Below, one piece after another: positions 46,027 to 55,884 of a stretch of 64,000 bases of DNA. Below the pieces are notes generated by a model. That model was not told where the DNA came from. It searched no databases and saw nothing but the letters and a program-made list of their open reading frames with translations. The position numbers and the translations under genes are program-made. Origin of the DNA: Paenisporosarcina sp. HGH0030 (GTDB lineage: Bacteria > Bacillota > Bacilli > Bacillales_A > Planococcaceae); NCBI RefSeq assembly GCF_000411295.1, contig NZ_KE150421.1, positions 193,265 through 257,264 of the forward strand, given 5' to 3'. Each line of letters starts with the position of its first letter. Positions within the stretch are counted from its first letter, which is position 1.

Positions 46027-46783
46027 AAAAGGTGATTTGCAAGGACAAACGATTGTCTTTACAGGTCAACCAAAGTCTGACGAAGCATTTCTTGAAGTGA
46101 CAAGGCTGGGTGGAGAATTCATTTCTTTCCCGCTCATCCGAACTCAGGAATTAACGTTTCAAGACGAACAATTTATTAATAGTCTCCACACTTATGACTG
46201 GTTGATTTTCACGAGCCAAAATGCAGTAGTTGCATTCGAACAAAAAGTGCTGCGACACAAGATTCTCGTGGATTCCTTGCCTTGTAAGATTGCAGCAGTT
46301 GGCAGTAAAACTGCGACTGCTTTAGAACGCATAGGTTTTCATGTGACGTTTACGCCAACTACGTTCAGTGCGGATACATTTGTTCAACAATTCCCGTTGG
46401 TAGCCGGTTACTCAGATACTTGTTTGTTTTTACGTGGATCACTTGCTAAAGCTACGATAAAAGATGGCCTATCACAATCCGTGGACGAATGGACCGTATA
46501 TGAAACTCTGCCTGATGAGGGTAACGCAAAAAGTTTAGGTGACTATCTCACTCAACATCCACATGTTTTTGTGGCATTTGCGAGTCCCTCATCAGTGGAA
46601 GTATTCACACGTGAAATTGCGCCAAAAATCGGTTGGAACGAAATGACGATTACTGCAATTGGTCATGTGACTGCAACTGCATTGAAAAAACAAGGTGTTG
46701 CAGTTCATATACAGCCAACAACTTACACATGGCTTGCACTCATTCAAGAAATTGCTAAATGGAAGGATGACTCATACAAATGA
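46019..46783 (+). CDS. hemD: Uroporphyrinogen-III synthase
   Basis: 254 residues. Closes and inverts ring D to give uroporphyrinogen III. The family is poorly conserved; the two-lobe layout is visible with [47 protein letters not shown], and in the second lobe [17 protein letters not shown] and [17 protein letters not shown]. Starts inside hemC and ends inside the hemB start (ATGA), so strong coupling. Confidence 0.92.
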   Translation: MSKKGDLQGQTIVFTGQPKSDEAFLEVTRLGGEFISFPLIRTQELTFQDEQFINSLHTYDWLIFTSQNAVVAFEQKVLRHKILVDSLPCKIAAVGSKTATALERIGFHVTFTPTTFSADTFVQQFPLVAGYSDTCLFLRGSLAKATIKDGLSQSVDEWTVYETLPDEGNAKSLGDYLTQHPHVFVAFASPSSVEVFTREIAPKIGWNEMTITAIGHVTATALKKQGVAVHIQPTTYTWLALIQEIAKWKDDSYK

Positions 46784-47760
46784 AAGAACTTCAATTCAAT
46801 AGACACCGACGCTTGCGTCACAGCGAAACTTTGCGAGCAATGGTACGCGAAACTAAATTACATACAGATGATTTGATTTACCCGATTTTCGTTGCAGAAG
46901 GCGAAAATATTAAAAATCCGATCGCTTCAATGCCAGGCGTATACCAATTTTCTATGGATCACTTAGGTGAGGAAGTGGACGAAGTTGTATCACTTGGTAT
47001 CCCATCGGTTATTTTATTCGGCATACCTCTTGAGAAAGATGCAGAAGGCACACAAGCTTACCATGATCATGGCATCATTCAAGAAGCGATTCGCTTTGTA
47101 AAAGAACGTCACCCACATTTGGTTGTCATTGCTGATACGTGCTTATGTGAGTATACGGACCATGGTCACTGTGGAATTATTGAAAACGGACAAGTCCTAA
47201 ACGATCCAACTCTTGATTTATTGGCACGTACTGCCATTGCACAAGCGAAAGCGGGTGCTGACATTATTGCTCCGTCAAACATGATGGATGGATTCGTAGC
47301 GGCTATTCGTTACGGTTTGGATGAAGCAGGCTTTTCACATCTTCCTATTATGTCGTATGCAGTGAAATATGCATCCGCTTATTACGGTCCATTCCGTGAT
47401 GCGGCAAACAGTACACCTCAATTTGGTGACCGCAAGTCGTATCAAATGGATTTTGCAAATCGCAATGAAGCGATGCGCGAAGCAACATCTGACGTTGAAG
47501 AAGGAGCAGATTTCCTGATTGTTAAACCAGCACTATCCTACTTGGATATCGTGCGTGACGTGAAAAATAATTTCGACTTACCGGTCGTGGCTTACAATGT
47601 GAGCGGGGAATATGCCATGGTGAAAGCGGCAGCTCAAAACGGATGGATAGACGAAGAAAGAATTGTCATTGAAACACTTACAAGCATGAAGCGCGCAGGC
47701 GCGGATTTAATCATGACGTACCACGCGAAAGATGTGGCTCGTTGGTTGGGGGCGAAATAA
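46780..47760 (+). CDS. hemB: Porphobilinogen synthase (ALA dehydratase)
   Basis: 326 residues. Condenses two ALA to porphobilinogen. Metal-site Cys in [17 protein letters not shown] (about 116-132), first Schiff-base Lys in [16 protein letters not shown], second Lys in [14 protein letters not shown]. Overlaps hemD by 4 bases and hemL by 1. Confidence 0.97.
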   Translation: MKELQFNRHRRLRHSETLRAMVRETKLHTDDLIYPIFVAEGENIKNPIASMPGVYQFSMDHLGEEVDEVVSLGIPSVILFGIPLEKDAEGTQAYHDHGIIQEAIRFVKERHPHLVVIADTCLCEYTDHGHCGIIENGQVLNDPTLDLLARTAIAQAKAGADIIAPSNMMDGFVAAIRYGLDEAGFSHLPIMSYAVKYASAYYGPFRDAANSTPQFGDRKSYQMDFANRNEAMREATSDVEEGADFLIVKPALSYLDIVRDVKNNFDLPVVAYNVSGEYAMVKAAAQNGWIDEERIVIETLTSMKRAGADLIMTYHAKDVARWLGAK

Positions 47761-49049
47761 TGGAACGTTCTTACGATAAATCAAAACAAGCATTCAGCGA
47801 AGCCGTGAAATTGATGCCAGGTGGTGTCAATAGTCCGGTTCGTGCATTCAAATCGGTTGATATGGATCCGATTTTCATGGCAAGCGGAAAAGGTGCAACA
47901 ATTACAGACATCGATGGTAATGACTATATCGACTATGTACTTTCATGGGGACCACTCATTTTAGGTCACTCTCATCCTGACGTCGTGGCAGCTATTCAAA
48001 AAGTAGCTGAAACGGGCACAAGTTTCGGTGCACCTACAGTCGTTGAAAATGACTTGGCAAAATTGGTCATGGAACGTGTGCCATCGATTGAAATGGTACG
48101 TATGGTATCTTCAGGAACAGAAGCAACGATGAGTGCACTTCGTGCAGCACGTGGTTACACTGGACGTAATAAAATCCTGAAATTCGAAGGTTGTTACCAT
48201 GGACATGGTGATAGCTTATTGATTAAAGCAGGCTCAGGTGTTGCGACACTTGGTTTACCGGATAGCCCAGGTGTGCCGGAATCAGTGGCTAAAAACACGA
48301 TTACAGTCGCTTACAATGATTTGGAGAGTGTACGTGCAGCATTTAAACAGCACGGAGATGACTTGGCAGCAATTATCGTAGAACCAGTGGCAGGGAATAT
48401 GGGCGTAGTCGGACCTCAACCTGGCTTCCTCGAAGGTCTTCGTGAACTATCAACAGAAAACGGAACAGTTCTTATCTTTGACGAAGTAATGACGGGCTTC
48501 CGTGTCGGTTATAACTGTGCCCAAGGTCACTTCAACGTAACACCGGATTTGACGTGTCTTGGTAAAGTAATCGGCGGAGGACTTCCAGTCGGTGCGTACG
48601 GCGGGAAACTTGAAATTATGTCGCGAATCGCGCCAAGTGGCCCGATTTATCAAGCAGGCACACTTTCAGGTAATCCATTAGCGATGACGGCAGGTCTTGA
48701 AACCCTATCTCGCTTAACTCCTGAAACGTATGAGCATTTCAACAGACTTGCGGATCAGTTGGAAGCGGGCTTCCGTGAAGCGGCTTCGAAATACCACATC
48801 CCGCACACAGTGAATCGTGCGGGATCAATGATTGGATTCTTCTTTACGAACGAAACAGTAACGAACTACGACGTGGCGAAAACGTCTGATCTTAAACTGT
48901 TTGCAAAATATTACCGCTTGATGGCTGAGGAAGGCATTTTCTTGCCACCTTCACAATTTGAAGGCATGTTCCTATCTGCCGCTCATACATCTGAAGACAT
49001 TGCGAAAACCGTGGAAGCATTCCATAAAGTATTTAAACAACTAGCTTAA
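47760..49049 (+). CDS. hemL: Glutamate-1-semialdehyde 2,1-aminomutase
   Basis: 429 residues. PLP enzyme making 5-aminolevulinate. [15 protein letters not shown] near the N-terminus, [29 protein letters not shown], and the PLP Lys269 in [17 protein letters not shown]. The ATG shares its A with the hemB stop (TAATG). Last gene of the hem operon, with a terminator 8 bases after the stop. Confidence 0.97.
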   Translation: MERSYDKSKQAFSEAVKLMPGGVNSPVRAFKSVDMDPIFMASGKGATITDIDGNDYIDYVLSWGPLILGHSHPDVVAAIQKVAETGTSFGAPTVVENDLAKLVMERVPSIEMVRMVSSGTEATMSALRAARGYTGRNKILKFEGCYHGHGDSLLIKAGSGVATLGLPDSPGVPESVAKNTITVAYNDLESVRAAFKQHGDDLAAIIVEPVAGNMGVVGPQPGFLEGLRELSTENGTVLIFDEVMTGFRVGYNCAQGHFNVTPDLTCLGKVIGGGLPVGAYGGKLEIMSRIAPSGPIYQAGTLSGNPLAMTAGLETLSRLTPETYEHFNRLADQLEAGFREAASKYHIPHTVNRAGSMIGFFFTNETVTNYDVAKTSDLKLFAKYYRLMAEEGIFLPPSQFEGMFLSAAHTSEDIAKTVEAFHKVFKQLA

Positions 49050-49056
49050 TACTCAT

Positions 49057-49091
49057 GTCCTGGTACTCACTCGAGTATCAGGGCTTTTTTC
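49057..49091 (+). terminator. Terminator of the hem operon
   Basis: CCTGGTACTC pairs with GAGTATCAGG (one G-U) around a 4-nt loop, then six T. Confidence 0.88.
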
Positions 49092-49110
49092 AATGAAGAA
49101 AGGTGTGGTC

Positions 49111-50175
49111 TTGTTGCAACAGTCTTGGATAATCATACGTACTTTTATAATTGCAGCAGCGGCTGGTTTCATATTTGACCGAATCGGCATCTTTTTGCCA
49201 TGGTTGCTAGGACCGATGGTTTCATTACTGCTTTTAAGGCAATATACAAAATTGCAATTTGAGTGGCCACGAATATATCGACAGATCGGTTTGATTTTCC
49301 TAGGTATTCAAATCGGCTCGTCTTTTACGAAAACATCCATTGAACTTATGTGGTTTGATTTTCCCCTAATGGTATTGATGACGATGTCAGTCTCAGGTGT
49401 AGCACTATTATTAAGCCTGCTTTTCATGAAAATGTCTGGGGAAACCATAGCAACCAGCGTGTTAGGTTCTTTGCCAGGTGGGCTATCCCAAATGGTGTTG
49501 CTGAGTGAAGAAGTGGAATCAGCGAATTCCACCATCGTGACATTGATGCAGACGTTTCGGATTTTTGTGGTCGTGACGGTTGTCCCTTTTTTAACTGCCT
49601 GGATTCCAAAAGGCAGTCATTTCAATGAAGTGACACTGACTGAGTTGCCGACATTTAATGTTACTCACTTCGTCATAGCTGTCTTGCTTGGTACTTCCTT
49701 TTTTATCGCAATGAAAAAAATACATTTTCCTTTGCCTGAAATGATGGCCCCTATTTTATCAATGGCCATTGTGCAGTTCGTGACAGATCATCCAGTTGTC
49801 GAAGTGCCTTCCATCGTATTAATTCTGTCTCAAATATTTGTGGGTGCTCATTTAGGCTTACAGCTCGAAAAAGTAAGAAATCAATTATCGATACGACTGT
49901 TCGCGGCGATTGTGCTGACAAACTTGGCGCTTATTGCATTTTGTGGATTCATTGCATACACACTGACAAACATTCATCCAGTTAACACGTTTCTAGATTT
50001 CTTTATTAGTGCAGCGCCTGGAGGAATTGCCGAAATGTCCATTACAGCATTGGAAACGGGTGCAGATTTGTCGACCGTCACCAGTTTTCATTTATTCCGG
50101 ATTTTCTTTATCCTGCTGATTGCAGGGCCTGTGATGACGTATGCATTGAAAAAATGGTTGAAAGCCGATGTTTGA
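49111..50175 (+). CDS. AbrB-family (ammonia monooxygenase-like) membrane protein
   Basis: 354 residues with about nine to ten membrane helices in two similar halves. Each half carries the family signature: LGSLPGGLSQMVLLSEE in the first and ISAAPGGIAEMSITALE in the second (PF05145). The name comes from annotation habit; it is a transporter-like protein of unknown substrate, unrelated to the DNA-binding AbrB. I choose TTG 49111, 7 bases after AAAGGTG; ATG 49093 lies inside the hemL terminator. Inserted between hemL and the spoVID slot relative to B. subtilis. Confidence 0.82.
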   Translation: MLQQSWIIIRTFIIAAAAGFIFDRIGIFLPWLLGPMVSLLLLRQYTKLQFEWPRIYRQIGLIFLGIQIGSSFTKTSIELMWFDFPLMVLMTMSVSGVALLLSLLFMKMSGETIATSVLGSLPGGLSQMVLLSEEVESANSTIVTLMQTFRIFVVVTVVPFLTAWIPKGSHFNEVTLTELPTFNVTHFVIAVLLGTSFFIAMKKIHFPLPEMMAPILSMAIVQFVTDHPVVEVPSIVLILSQIFVGAHLGLQLEKVRNQLSIRLFAAIVLTNLALIAFCGFIAYTLTNIHPVNTFLDFFISAAPGGIAEMSITALETGADLSTVTSFHLFRIFFILLIAGPVMTYALKKWLKADV

Positions 50176-50297
50176 TAGTGAGCGGTTGCTCAGACTAACT
50201 TTTCGGAATTGTCATCTGAAATAGAGCTGATGACGTCTTAAAAAATAGTGAATTACGTCTGAGAAACTTTAGGAACAACGAGAAGTTCTTCACGAAA

Positions 50298-50326
50298 GCA
50301 TAAAGGCTCGTTCACTCGCATAAAAT
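50298..50326 (+). promoter_or_regulatory. Candidate SigE promoter of the SpoVID-like gene
   Basis: GCATAAA (50298-50304), 14 bp, CATAAAAT (50319-50326) resembles the SigE pattern KMATATT-N14-CATACAHT, 33 bases before the gene. spoVID of B. subtilis is SigE-dependent. Confidence 0.5.
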
Positions 50327-50358
50327 CTTTCACATAGCTTTGTGAAGGAGGACAAGAA

Positions 50359-50910
50359 GTGAATCAAGTTAATTGGAAGCTTCAAGAAGTTTTTTATTTC
50401 CCGGAAAGTTTTGGGGTGCCGACAAATGCTGCACGAATTGAGGTCAAGCCACAAGTAGAGTTTCAGCAAGTTAAAGGAGTAAGTAGTTTATATGGCATTT
50501 ACCATATTGCAGCACATGTAGCTTTCCAACCAGGTGAATGTGAGCACCACGGAACGTCTGAATGGGTTTCAATCGAGGACTTGGACATGAATGGGGAAAA
50601 CGGCTACTTTGAATATGCGGTGCCTTTATTCGTGGAATTACCTCCAAATTATGTTCATGGCAAAGTAGAACCTGAAATCCATCTGTCGGACGTTAATGCA
50701 TCTGTCACCGATGAAAAAACATTGAAAGTGGAATGGAGCGTTACTTGCTCGTATGAACTTCCTGAACCACGGGAATCCTCTTCCGTAGAAGTATTCACTG
50801 AGCCTGTCAATTCCACTTCCGAGGAAAATCCGGTGGTCAAAGAAAATGTAGCATTGCCATTCTTCCTGAGTGATTTAAAAGACGGCTACTCCGTCTATGA
50901 AGTTAAATAA
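50359..50910 (+). CDS. Short SpoVID-like spore coat morphogenetic protein
   Basis: 183 residues. The first 130 or so (WKLQEVFYFPESFGVPTNAA..., SLYGIYHIAAHVAFQPGE, FEYAVPLFVELPPNYVHG, EPEIHLSDVNASVTDEKTLKVEWSV) read as the beta-rich N-terminal domain of SpoVID, and the gene sits between hemL and valS where spoVID belongs. B. subtilis SpoVID is about three times longer, with an acidic middle and a C-terminal LysM domain; both are absent here, the tail being only about 45 residues. GTG 50359 after GAAGGAGG. The similarity is by eye and the family call rests partly on position. Confidence 0.62.
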   Translation: MNQVNWKLQEVFYFPESFGVPTNAARIEVKPQVEFQQVKGVSSLYGIYHIAAHVAFQPGECEHHGTSEWVSIEDLDMNGENGYFEYAVPLFVELPPNYVHGKVEPEIHLSDVNASVTDEKTLKVEWSVTCSYELPEPRESSSVEVFTEPVNSTSEENPVVKENVALPFFLSDLKDGYSVYEVK

Positions 50911-51094
50911 TATCTTTTTGAAATAAAAATAAGATGAAAATTAACAAGCACAGCAGCAAGAAATCGAAGGTCGTCGGGATGAAAATGGTACGGATAAGTT
51001 CGAAAACTGTGATCGGCAAAATGATGTCTTTGCAGTAGAAGCGGGTTTTTCGAAGCCACGGTGGAAGCAGATAAGGATTATATCCTCTTCGCAT
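50903..51094 (-). CDS. Small conserved-looking membrane protein
   Basis: 63 residues: N-terminal MRRGYNPYLLPPWLRKTRFY, then two hydrophobic stretches (about 26-40 and 43-60). AAAGGAGG lies 7 bases before ATG 51094, one of the best ribosome sites here, which argues for a real gene. It converges on the SpoVID-like gene and overlaps its end by 8 bases; its start faces away from the valS leader promoter. Function unknown. Confidence 0.65.
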   Translation of the reverse strand: MRRGYNPYLLPPWLRKTRFYCKDIILPITVFELIRTIFIPTTFDFLLLCLLIFILFLFQKDII

Positions 51095-51118
51095 TGAGAT
51101 TCCTCCTTTCAAAAATAC

Positions 51119-51148
51119 TTGACGAGTTGTCGTGCAGTCCTATACAAT
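51119..51148 (+). promoter_or_regulatory. Promoter of valS
   Basis: TTGACG (51119-51124), 18 bp, TACAAT (51143-51148), upstream of the T-box leader. Confidence 0.75.
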
Positions 51149-51194
51149 AATCTCATCTTGGAAATACAATATGTTACAAAACTAAATAACAATG

Positions 51195-51440
51195 CATTGA
51201 TTGGGAAGAGTAAAGTGGTGCTGTTTTCACAAGAGAGGGAACGTTTGGTGAGAGTTTCCGTTAACACACATTTGAATGTCGCCCATGAGCAGTTTCTGTG
51301 AACCTGTAAGTAGCAGAAACCGGTTAAAAGCCGTTATATAAACTTGAGAGCGTGATGATTTTTTTGTCATCTGCGAATAAAGGTGGTACCGCGAACAACT
51401 CCTTCGTCCTTTTTGTGACGACAGGAGTTTTTTTGTTTTC
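51195..51440 (+). promoter_or_regulatory. T-box leader (Val) with terminator
   Basis: Stem I region from about 51195, specifier-like GTC (Val) at 51278-51280 in GAATGTCGCC, T-box AGGTGGTACCGCG at 51381-51393, terminator 51397-51437 (AACTCCT with AGGAGTT and inner TCGTC/GACGA, then T run). It controls valS by the charge state of tRNA-Val and fills the 366-base gap. Confidence 0.93.
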
Positions 51441-51460
51441 AAAAAAAGGAGGAATCGATT

Positions 51461-54106
51461 ATGACTGAACAAAAACCAGAACTTTCAACGAAGTATGATC
51501 CGAAGTCCATCGAACAAGGACGCTACGAATGGTGGCTTAAAGGAAAGTATTTTGAAGCACAGCCTGAAAGCGGCAAAGAACCATACACCATTGTAATCCC
51601 ACCACCAAACGTAACAGGTAAATTACACTTGGGCCATGCTTGGGACACAACACTTCAAGATATTTTAATCCGCATGAAACGCATGCAAGGATATGATGCA
51701 CTATGGTTGCCAGGAATGGACCATGCAGGTATTGCGACACAGGCAAAAGTAGAAGAAAAACTTCGTTCTGAAGGTAAGTCACGTTACGATTTAGGACGTG
51801 ATGAATTTGTTAAAGAGACTTGGAAGTGGAAAGAAGAATATGCAGGTCATATTCGTACGCAGTGGTCAAAAATTGGATTAGGTCTTGATTACTCACGTGA
51901 ACGTTTTACACTCGATGATGGCTTATCAAATGCTGTTAAAGAAGTATTCGTTAAGCTTTACAACAAAGGGCTTATTTATCGCGGCGAACGTATCATCAAC
52001 TGGGATCCAGCAACGAAAACAGCGTTATCTGATATCGAAGTAATCCATCAAGACGTACAGGGTGCTTTCTATCATATGCGATACCCGCTCACAGATGGCA
52101 CAGGTCATATTGAAGTTGCGACAACTCGACCGGAAACGATGCTGGGCGATACTGCAGTAGCAGTTCACCCGAAAGACGAACGCTACATGCACTTAATTGG
52201 CAAAACCGTTACATTGCCGATCGTAGGACGCGAAATTAAGATTGTTGCAGATGATTATGTGGATATGGAATTTGGAAGCGGTGCTGTTAAAATCACCCCT
52301 GCACATGACCCGAATGACTTTGAAATCGGAAACCGTCACGACTTAGAGCGCGTATTGGTTATGAAAGAAGACGGAACGATGAATGACAATGCGGATAAAT
52401 ATGCAGGGATGGATCGCTTCGAATGCCGCAAGCAAATTGTTGGGGATCTTCAAGAAGCGGGAGTCTTGTTTAAAATCGAAGAGCATATGCATTCAGTTGG
52501 GCACTCAGAGCGTAGCGGCGCAGTAGTTGAACCGTATCTTTCGACACAGTGGTTCGTAAACATGCAGCCACTCGCAGACGAAGCAATTAAATTGCAGCAA
52601 GGCGAAGACAAAGTTCAATTCGTACCGGAACGCTTTGAAAACACCTATATGCGCTGGATGGAAAATATCCGTGACTGGTGTATTTCACGCCAATTATGGT
52701 GGGGTCACCGAATTCCAGCTTGGTACCACAATGAAACAGGCGAAATTTACGTAGGTCATGAAGCACCAGCAGACATCGAAAACTGGAAGCAGGACGAAGA
52801 TGTATTGGATACATGGTTCTCATCTGCACTATGGCCGTTTTCAACAATGGGCTGGCCGGACGAATCAAACGAAGAATTCAAACGTTACTACCCGACCGAT
52901 GTATTAGTAACAGGATATGACATTATATTCTTCTGGGTATCACGTATGATTTTCCAAGGAATTGAGTTCACGGACCAACGTCCATTTGACGATGTATTGA
53001 TTCACGGACTTGTACGTGCTGAAGACGGACGTAAAATGTCTAAGTCATTAGGCAACGGAGTAGACCCAATGGACGTAATTGATAAATACGGTGCGGATGC
53101 ACTTCGTTACTTCTTATCAACTGGTTCATCACCAGGGCAAGATTTACGTTTCTCAATCGAGAAAGTGGAATCGGTTTGGAACTTCGCGAATAAGATCTGG
53201 AACGCTTCACGTTTTGCCATGATGAACATGGAAGGCATGAAGTTTGAAGATATTAATTTAAGCGGAGAAAAATCTGTTGCGGACGCATGGATCTTGACTC
53301 GCTTGAATGAAACAATTGACCAAGTAACAAAACTGGCAGAGAAATATGAGTTTGGTGAAGTAGGGCGCGCCCTTTATAACTTCATCTGGGATGACTTCTG
53401 TGACTGGTACATCGAAATGGCGAAGTTGCCATTATACGGCGAAGATGAAGATGCGAAGAAAATGACTCGTTCAGTGTTGGCATACGTTTTAGATAACACG
53501 ATGCGTTTACTACATCCATTCATGCCGTTCATCACGGAAGAAATCTGGCAGAGCCTGCCGCATGAAGGCGAATCAATTACGATTGCTGCATGGCCGACTG
53601 TTAATGAATCATTGACGGACAGCACAAAAGCATCAAGCATGAAATTACTTTCGGATATCATCCGTTCAGTACGTGCGATCCGTGCGGAAGTACAAACGCC
53701 AATGAGCAAAAAAGTGCCGTTATACATCTCTGCTAAAGATTCAGAAACATTAGCAGTACTCGAAGCAAATGCGATGTACTTGGAGAAATTCTGTAACCCA
53801 GAACCATTGGTTTTAGGTCAAGGAATTGAAGCACCAGGTCAATCAATGTCAAGTGTCGTTTCAGGTGCAGAACTATTCTTACCACTTGAAGGCTTAATCG
53901 ACGTAGCAGCTGAAACTGCACGATTGGAGAAAGAGCTGGAGAAATTGGCGAAAGAAGTTAAGCTTGTAACAGGCAAACTTTCAAATGAACGTTTCGTTTC
54001 GAAAGCACCTGAAGCAGTTGTTGCAGAAGAACGCGCAAAACAACAGGATTATATCGAAAAACACGCAACCGTTGAAAAACGCTTGGCTGAATTGAAGAAT
54101 TTATAA
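51461..54106 (+). CDS. valS: Valyl-tRNA synthetase
   Basis: 881 residues, class I. HIGH motif in [16 protein letters not shown] (about 46-61), editing CP1 domain (about 190-340), KMSKS in [14 protein letters not shown] (about 525), anticodon-binding helical domain, and the C-terminal coiled coil typical of ValRS (about 815-880, [17 protein letters not shown]). AAAGGAGG precedes ATG 51461. Controlled by the T-box upstream. Confidence 0.97.
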   Translation: MTEQKPELSTKYDPKSIEQGRYEWWLKGKYFEAQPESGKEPYTIVIPPPNVTGKLHLGHAWDTTLQDILIRMKRMQGYDALWLPGMDHAGIATQAKVEEKLRSEGKSRYDLGRDEFVKETWKWKEEYAGHIRTQWSKIGLGLDYSRERFTLDDGLSNAVKEVFVKLYNKGLIYRGERIINWDPATKTALSDIEVIHQDVQGAFYHMRYPLTDGTGHIEVATTRPETMLGDTAVAVHPKDERYMHLIGKTVTLPIVGREIKIVADDYVDMEFGSGAVKITPAHDPNDFEIGNRHDLERVLVMKEDGTMNDNADKYAGMDRFECRKQIVGDLQEAGVLFKIEEHMHSVGHSERSGAVVEPYLSTQWFVNMQPLADEAIKLQQGEDKVQFVPERFENTYMRWMENIRDWCISRQLWWGHRIPAWYHNETGEIYVGHEAPADIENWKQDEDVLDTWFSSALWPFSTMGWPDESNEEFKRYYPTDVLVTGYDIIFFWVSRMIFQGIEFTDQRPFDDVLIHGLVRAEDGRKMSKSLGNGVDPMDVIDKYGADALRYFLSTGSSPGQDLRFSIEKVESVWNFANKIWNASRFAMMNMEGMKFEDINLSGEKSVADAWILTRLNETIDQVTKLAEKYEFGEVGRALYNFIWDDFCDWYIEMAKLPLYGEDEDAKKMTRSVLAYVLDNTMRLLHPFMPFITEEIWQSLPHEGESITIAAWPTVNESLTDSTKASSMKLLSDIIRSVRAIRAEVQTPMSKKVPLYISAKDSETLAVLEANAMYLEKFCNPEPLVLGQGIEAPGQSMSSVVSGAELFLPLEGLIDVAAETARLEKELEKLAKEVKLVTGKLSNERFVSKAPEAVVAEERAKQQDYIEKHATVEKRLAELKNL

Positions 54107-54117
54107 GTTAGTGATAA

Positions 54118-54152
54118 TGCCTCAAAAGCTTAGGCTTTTGGGGTGTTTTTTA
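54118..54152 (+). terminator. Terminator of valS
   Basis: CCTCAAAAGC pairs with GCTTTTGGGG (one G-U), 4-nt loop, then TGTTTTTT. Confidence 0.85.
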
Positions 54153-54177
54153 TTTGTGAAGAATAGTTTATCTGCAT

Positions 54178-54219
54178 TTCGATGGATGAAATCTAGGATT
54201 CGAGGGAAGATATCTAGAT
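54178..54219 (+). repeat. Two-unit 21-bp repeat D1
   Basis: TTCGATGGATGAAATCTAG at 54178 and TTCGAGGGAAGATATCTAG at 54199 start exactly 21 bp apart and match at most positions. A third unit may follow in decayed form. Confidence 0.5.
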
Positions 54220-54267
54220 TGCATTCTCGAAAGGTTATTAAAGGTCGACTTCTTAAGCGATTTAGAG

Positions 54268-54351
54268 TTTAGTTGGAAAATATGGAACTTTAGTTGGAAA
54301 TATATCGCGTTTAATCGGAAAATTTGAACCTTTAGTTGGAAAAAGCTGTTG
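54268..54351 (+). repeat. Short phased repeat array D2 (four 21-bp units)
   Basis: Cores TTTAGTTGGAAA at 54268, 54289 and 54331 and TTTAATCGGAAA at 54310, each start exactly 21 bp after the last; the 9 bases between cores vary. The reverse-strand core TTTCCAACTAAA begins like the reverse core of array C (TTCCAGGTTGAC). The 408-base gap between valS and folC holds the terminator, D1, D2 and an AT-rich stretch to 54498 in which I see no gene. Confidence 0.75.
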
Positions 54352-54514
54352 CGTGTAACCACGCTATATTCAAGGGGGTTACTTAAAGATATCTCAGTAT
54401 AAAAATTTCATTAGTAACTAGAAATAATTTCATATCTTTTCAGTAATTGAACATGATAGAATAGAGTGAATTCTCAGATGTTCTGGGAGTATTGAGTTTG
54501 AGGAGTGACCAAAT

Positions 54515-55819
54515 GTGTTTACATCAGTTGATAAAGTAGTTGAATACATATATTCCATGGATCAGAAAACGGAGCGAAATGGTCGATTAAGTCGTATCAC
54601 TTCCATCCTGGCGGTCCTCGGGAATCCACATAAAGGATTCCGTTCTGTTCACATTGCAGGGTCAAACGGCAAAGGTTCAACTTTGAATGCTCTTAAAGAA
54701 ATATTAATTGCTGAAGGCCTCCAAGTCGGAAGCTTCATTTCTCCTCACCTTGAAAAAGTAAACGAACGCATCATGATGAATGATGTAATGATCACAGACG
54801 AACAATTTATCCAATATATGAACGATATCTTTGCACTTCTGCAAAAAGGTCAAGTTGGAGAAGGCTCGAACTTCTTCGAAATTTTGACGGTCATTGCATT
54901 TATGTACTATAACGACATGAAAGTGGATATTGCCTTAATTGAAACAGGGATTGGCGGGAAATTCGATTCAACGAACGTACTGACACCACTGCTATCAATT
55001 TTAACGTCCATTTCGCTTGATCATACGCAAATCTTAGGTGACACCCTTGAAGCCATCGCTGAAGAAAAAGCGGGAATCATCAAACCACTCGTTCCGGTGA
55101 TCAGTGCAGTCAAAGACAAACAGGCTGTTGCGGTTATCGAACAGAAGGCCGAATTGGAACAAGCGCCGATTTACCAATTATATAAAGATTTTCTTATTGG
55201 AAATGTAACTCAGGAAATAAATCAACAAAGTTTTTCATATCAATTAAACAGTGAAAAAATGGTAGATATATCCCTGAAAATGATGGGGCATCACCAAGTT
55301 GAAAATGCGTCGCTTGCCATTACAGCTGCGTTGTTTTTGAACAAACATCACGGTTTTACCATTTCTGAAGAGAGTATCCGCCATGGTCTAATCACCTCTA
55401 GCTGGGCAGCGCGTTTTGAAGAAGTTTTACCTAACGTCATCATAGACGGAGCACATAATCCGGCAGGTATGGAAGTGCTTATTCAAACCATTCAGCAACG
55501 CTACGCGACAAAAAATATTCACGTCGTCTTTACCGCACTTCAAGATAAAGACATTGCATCCGTGCTTCATATGCTGGATGAAATTTCAGCAAGCATTACT
55601 GTCACAGAAATTCATGTGAAAAATGCGGCAGCTGGAAAAGATATTTTTGAAGCGACAAAGCATCCAGAAAAACAATTGATCTTGAATTGGCAAGAGGCAC
55701 TCGAGCAGATTCTAGTAAAAGTAGACGAGTCAAATGTTGTTCTAGTAACCGGCTCGCTATACTTCATGTCGCTTGCTCGTCCTTATTTAAAACAAAAAGC
55801 ACAAACGAAAGTACTTTAA
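54515..55819 (+). CDS. folC: Folylpolyglutamate/dihydrofolate synthase, copy 1
   Basis: 434 residues, Mur-ligase fold. P-loop IAGSNGKGSTLNALKE (about 47-62), ALIETGIGGKFDSTNV, ISLDHTQILGDTLEAIAEEKAGIIKP with the carbamylated-Lys segment, and IDGAHNPAGMEVL opening the C-terminal Glu-binding domain (about 310). Adds glutamates to folates. GTG 54515 lies 7 bases after GAGGAGTG. It sits in the valS-folC position of B. subtilis, followed by a second paralogue. Confidence 0.92.
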   Translation: MFTSVDKVVEYIYSMDQKTERNGRLSRITSILAVLGNPHKGFRSVHIAGSNGKGSTLNALKEILIAEGLQVGSFISPHLEKVNERIMMNDVMITDEQFIQYMNDIFALLQKGQVGEGSNFFEILTVIAFMYYNDMKVDIALIETGIGGKFDSTNVLTPLLSILTSISLDHTQILGDTLEAIAEEKAGIIKPLVPVISAVKDKQAVAVIEQKAELEQAPIYQLYKDFLIGNVTQEINQQSFSYQLNSEKMVDISLKMMGHHQVENASLAITAALFLNKHHGFTISEESIRHGLITSSWAARFEEVLPNVIIDGAHNPAGMEVLIQTIQQRYATKNIHVVFTALQDKDIASVLHMLDEISASITVTEIHVKNAAAGKDIFEATKHPEKQLILNWQEALEQILVKVDESNVVLVTGSLYFMSLARPYLKQKAQTKVL

Positions 55820-55824
55820 TATGT

Positions 55825-55855
55825 GACCCTGCCTTTATTATGAAGGTGGGGTTCT
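55825..55855 (+). terminator. Weak hairpin between the two folC genes
   Basis: ACCCTGCCTT can pair with AAGGTGGGGT (G-U pairs included); the following tail TCTTTTCTC is only moderately T-rich. Confidence 0.45.
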
Positions 55856-55884
55856 TTTCTCGTTTATAGAAAGGAGATGTAATT

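Noticed and set aside
54168-54362. Minus-strand frame with FQLN/FQLK heptads over array D2
   Set aside because: Same reason: periodicity comes from the DNA repeat and there is no start signal.
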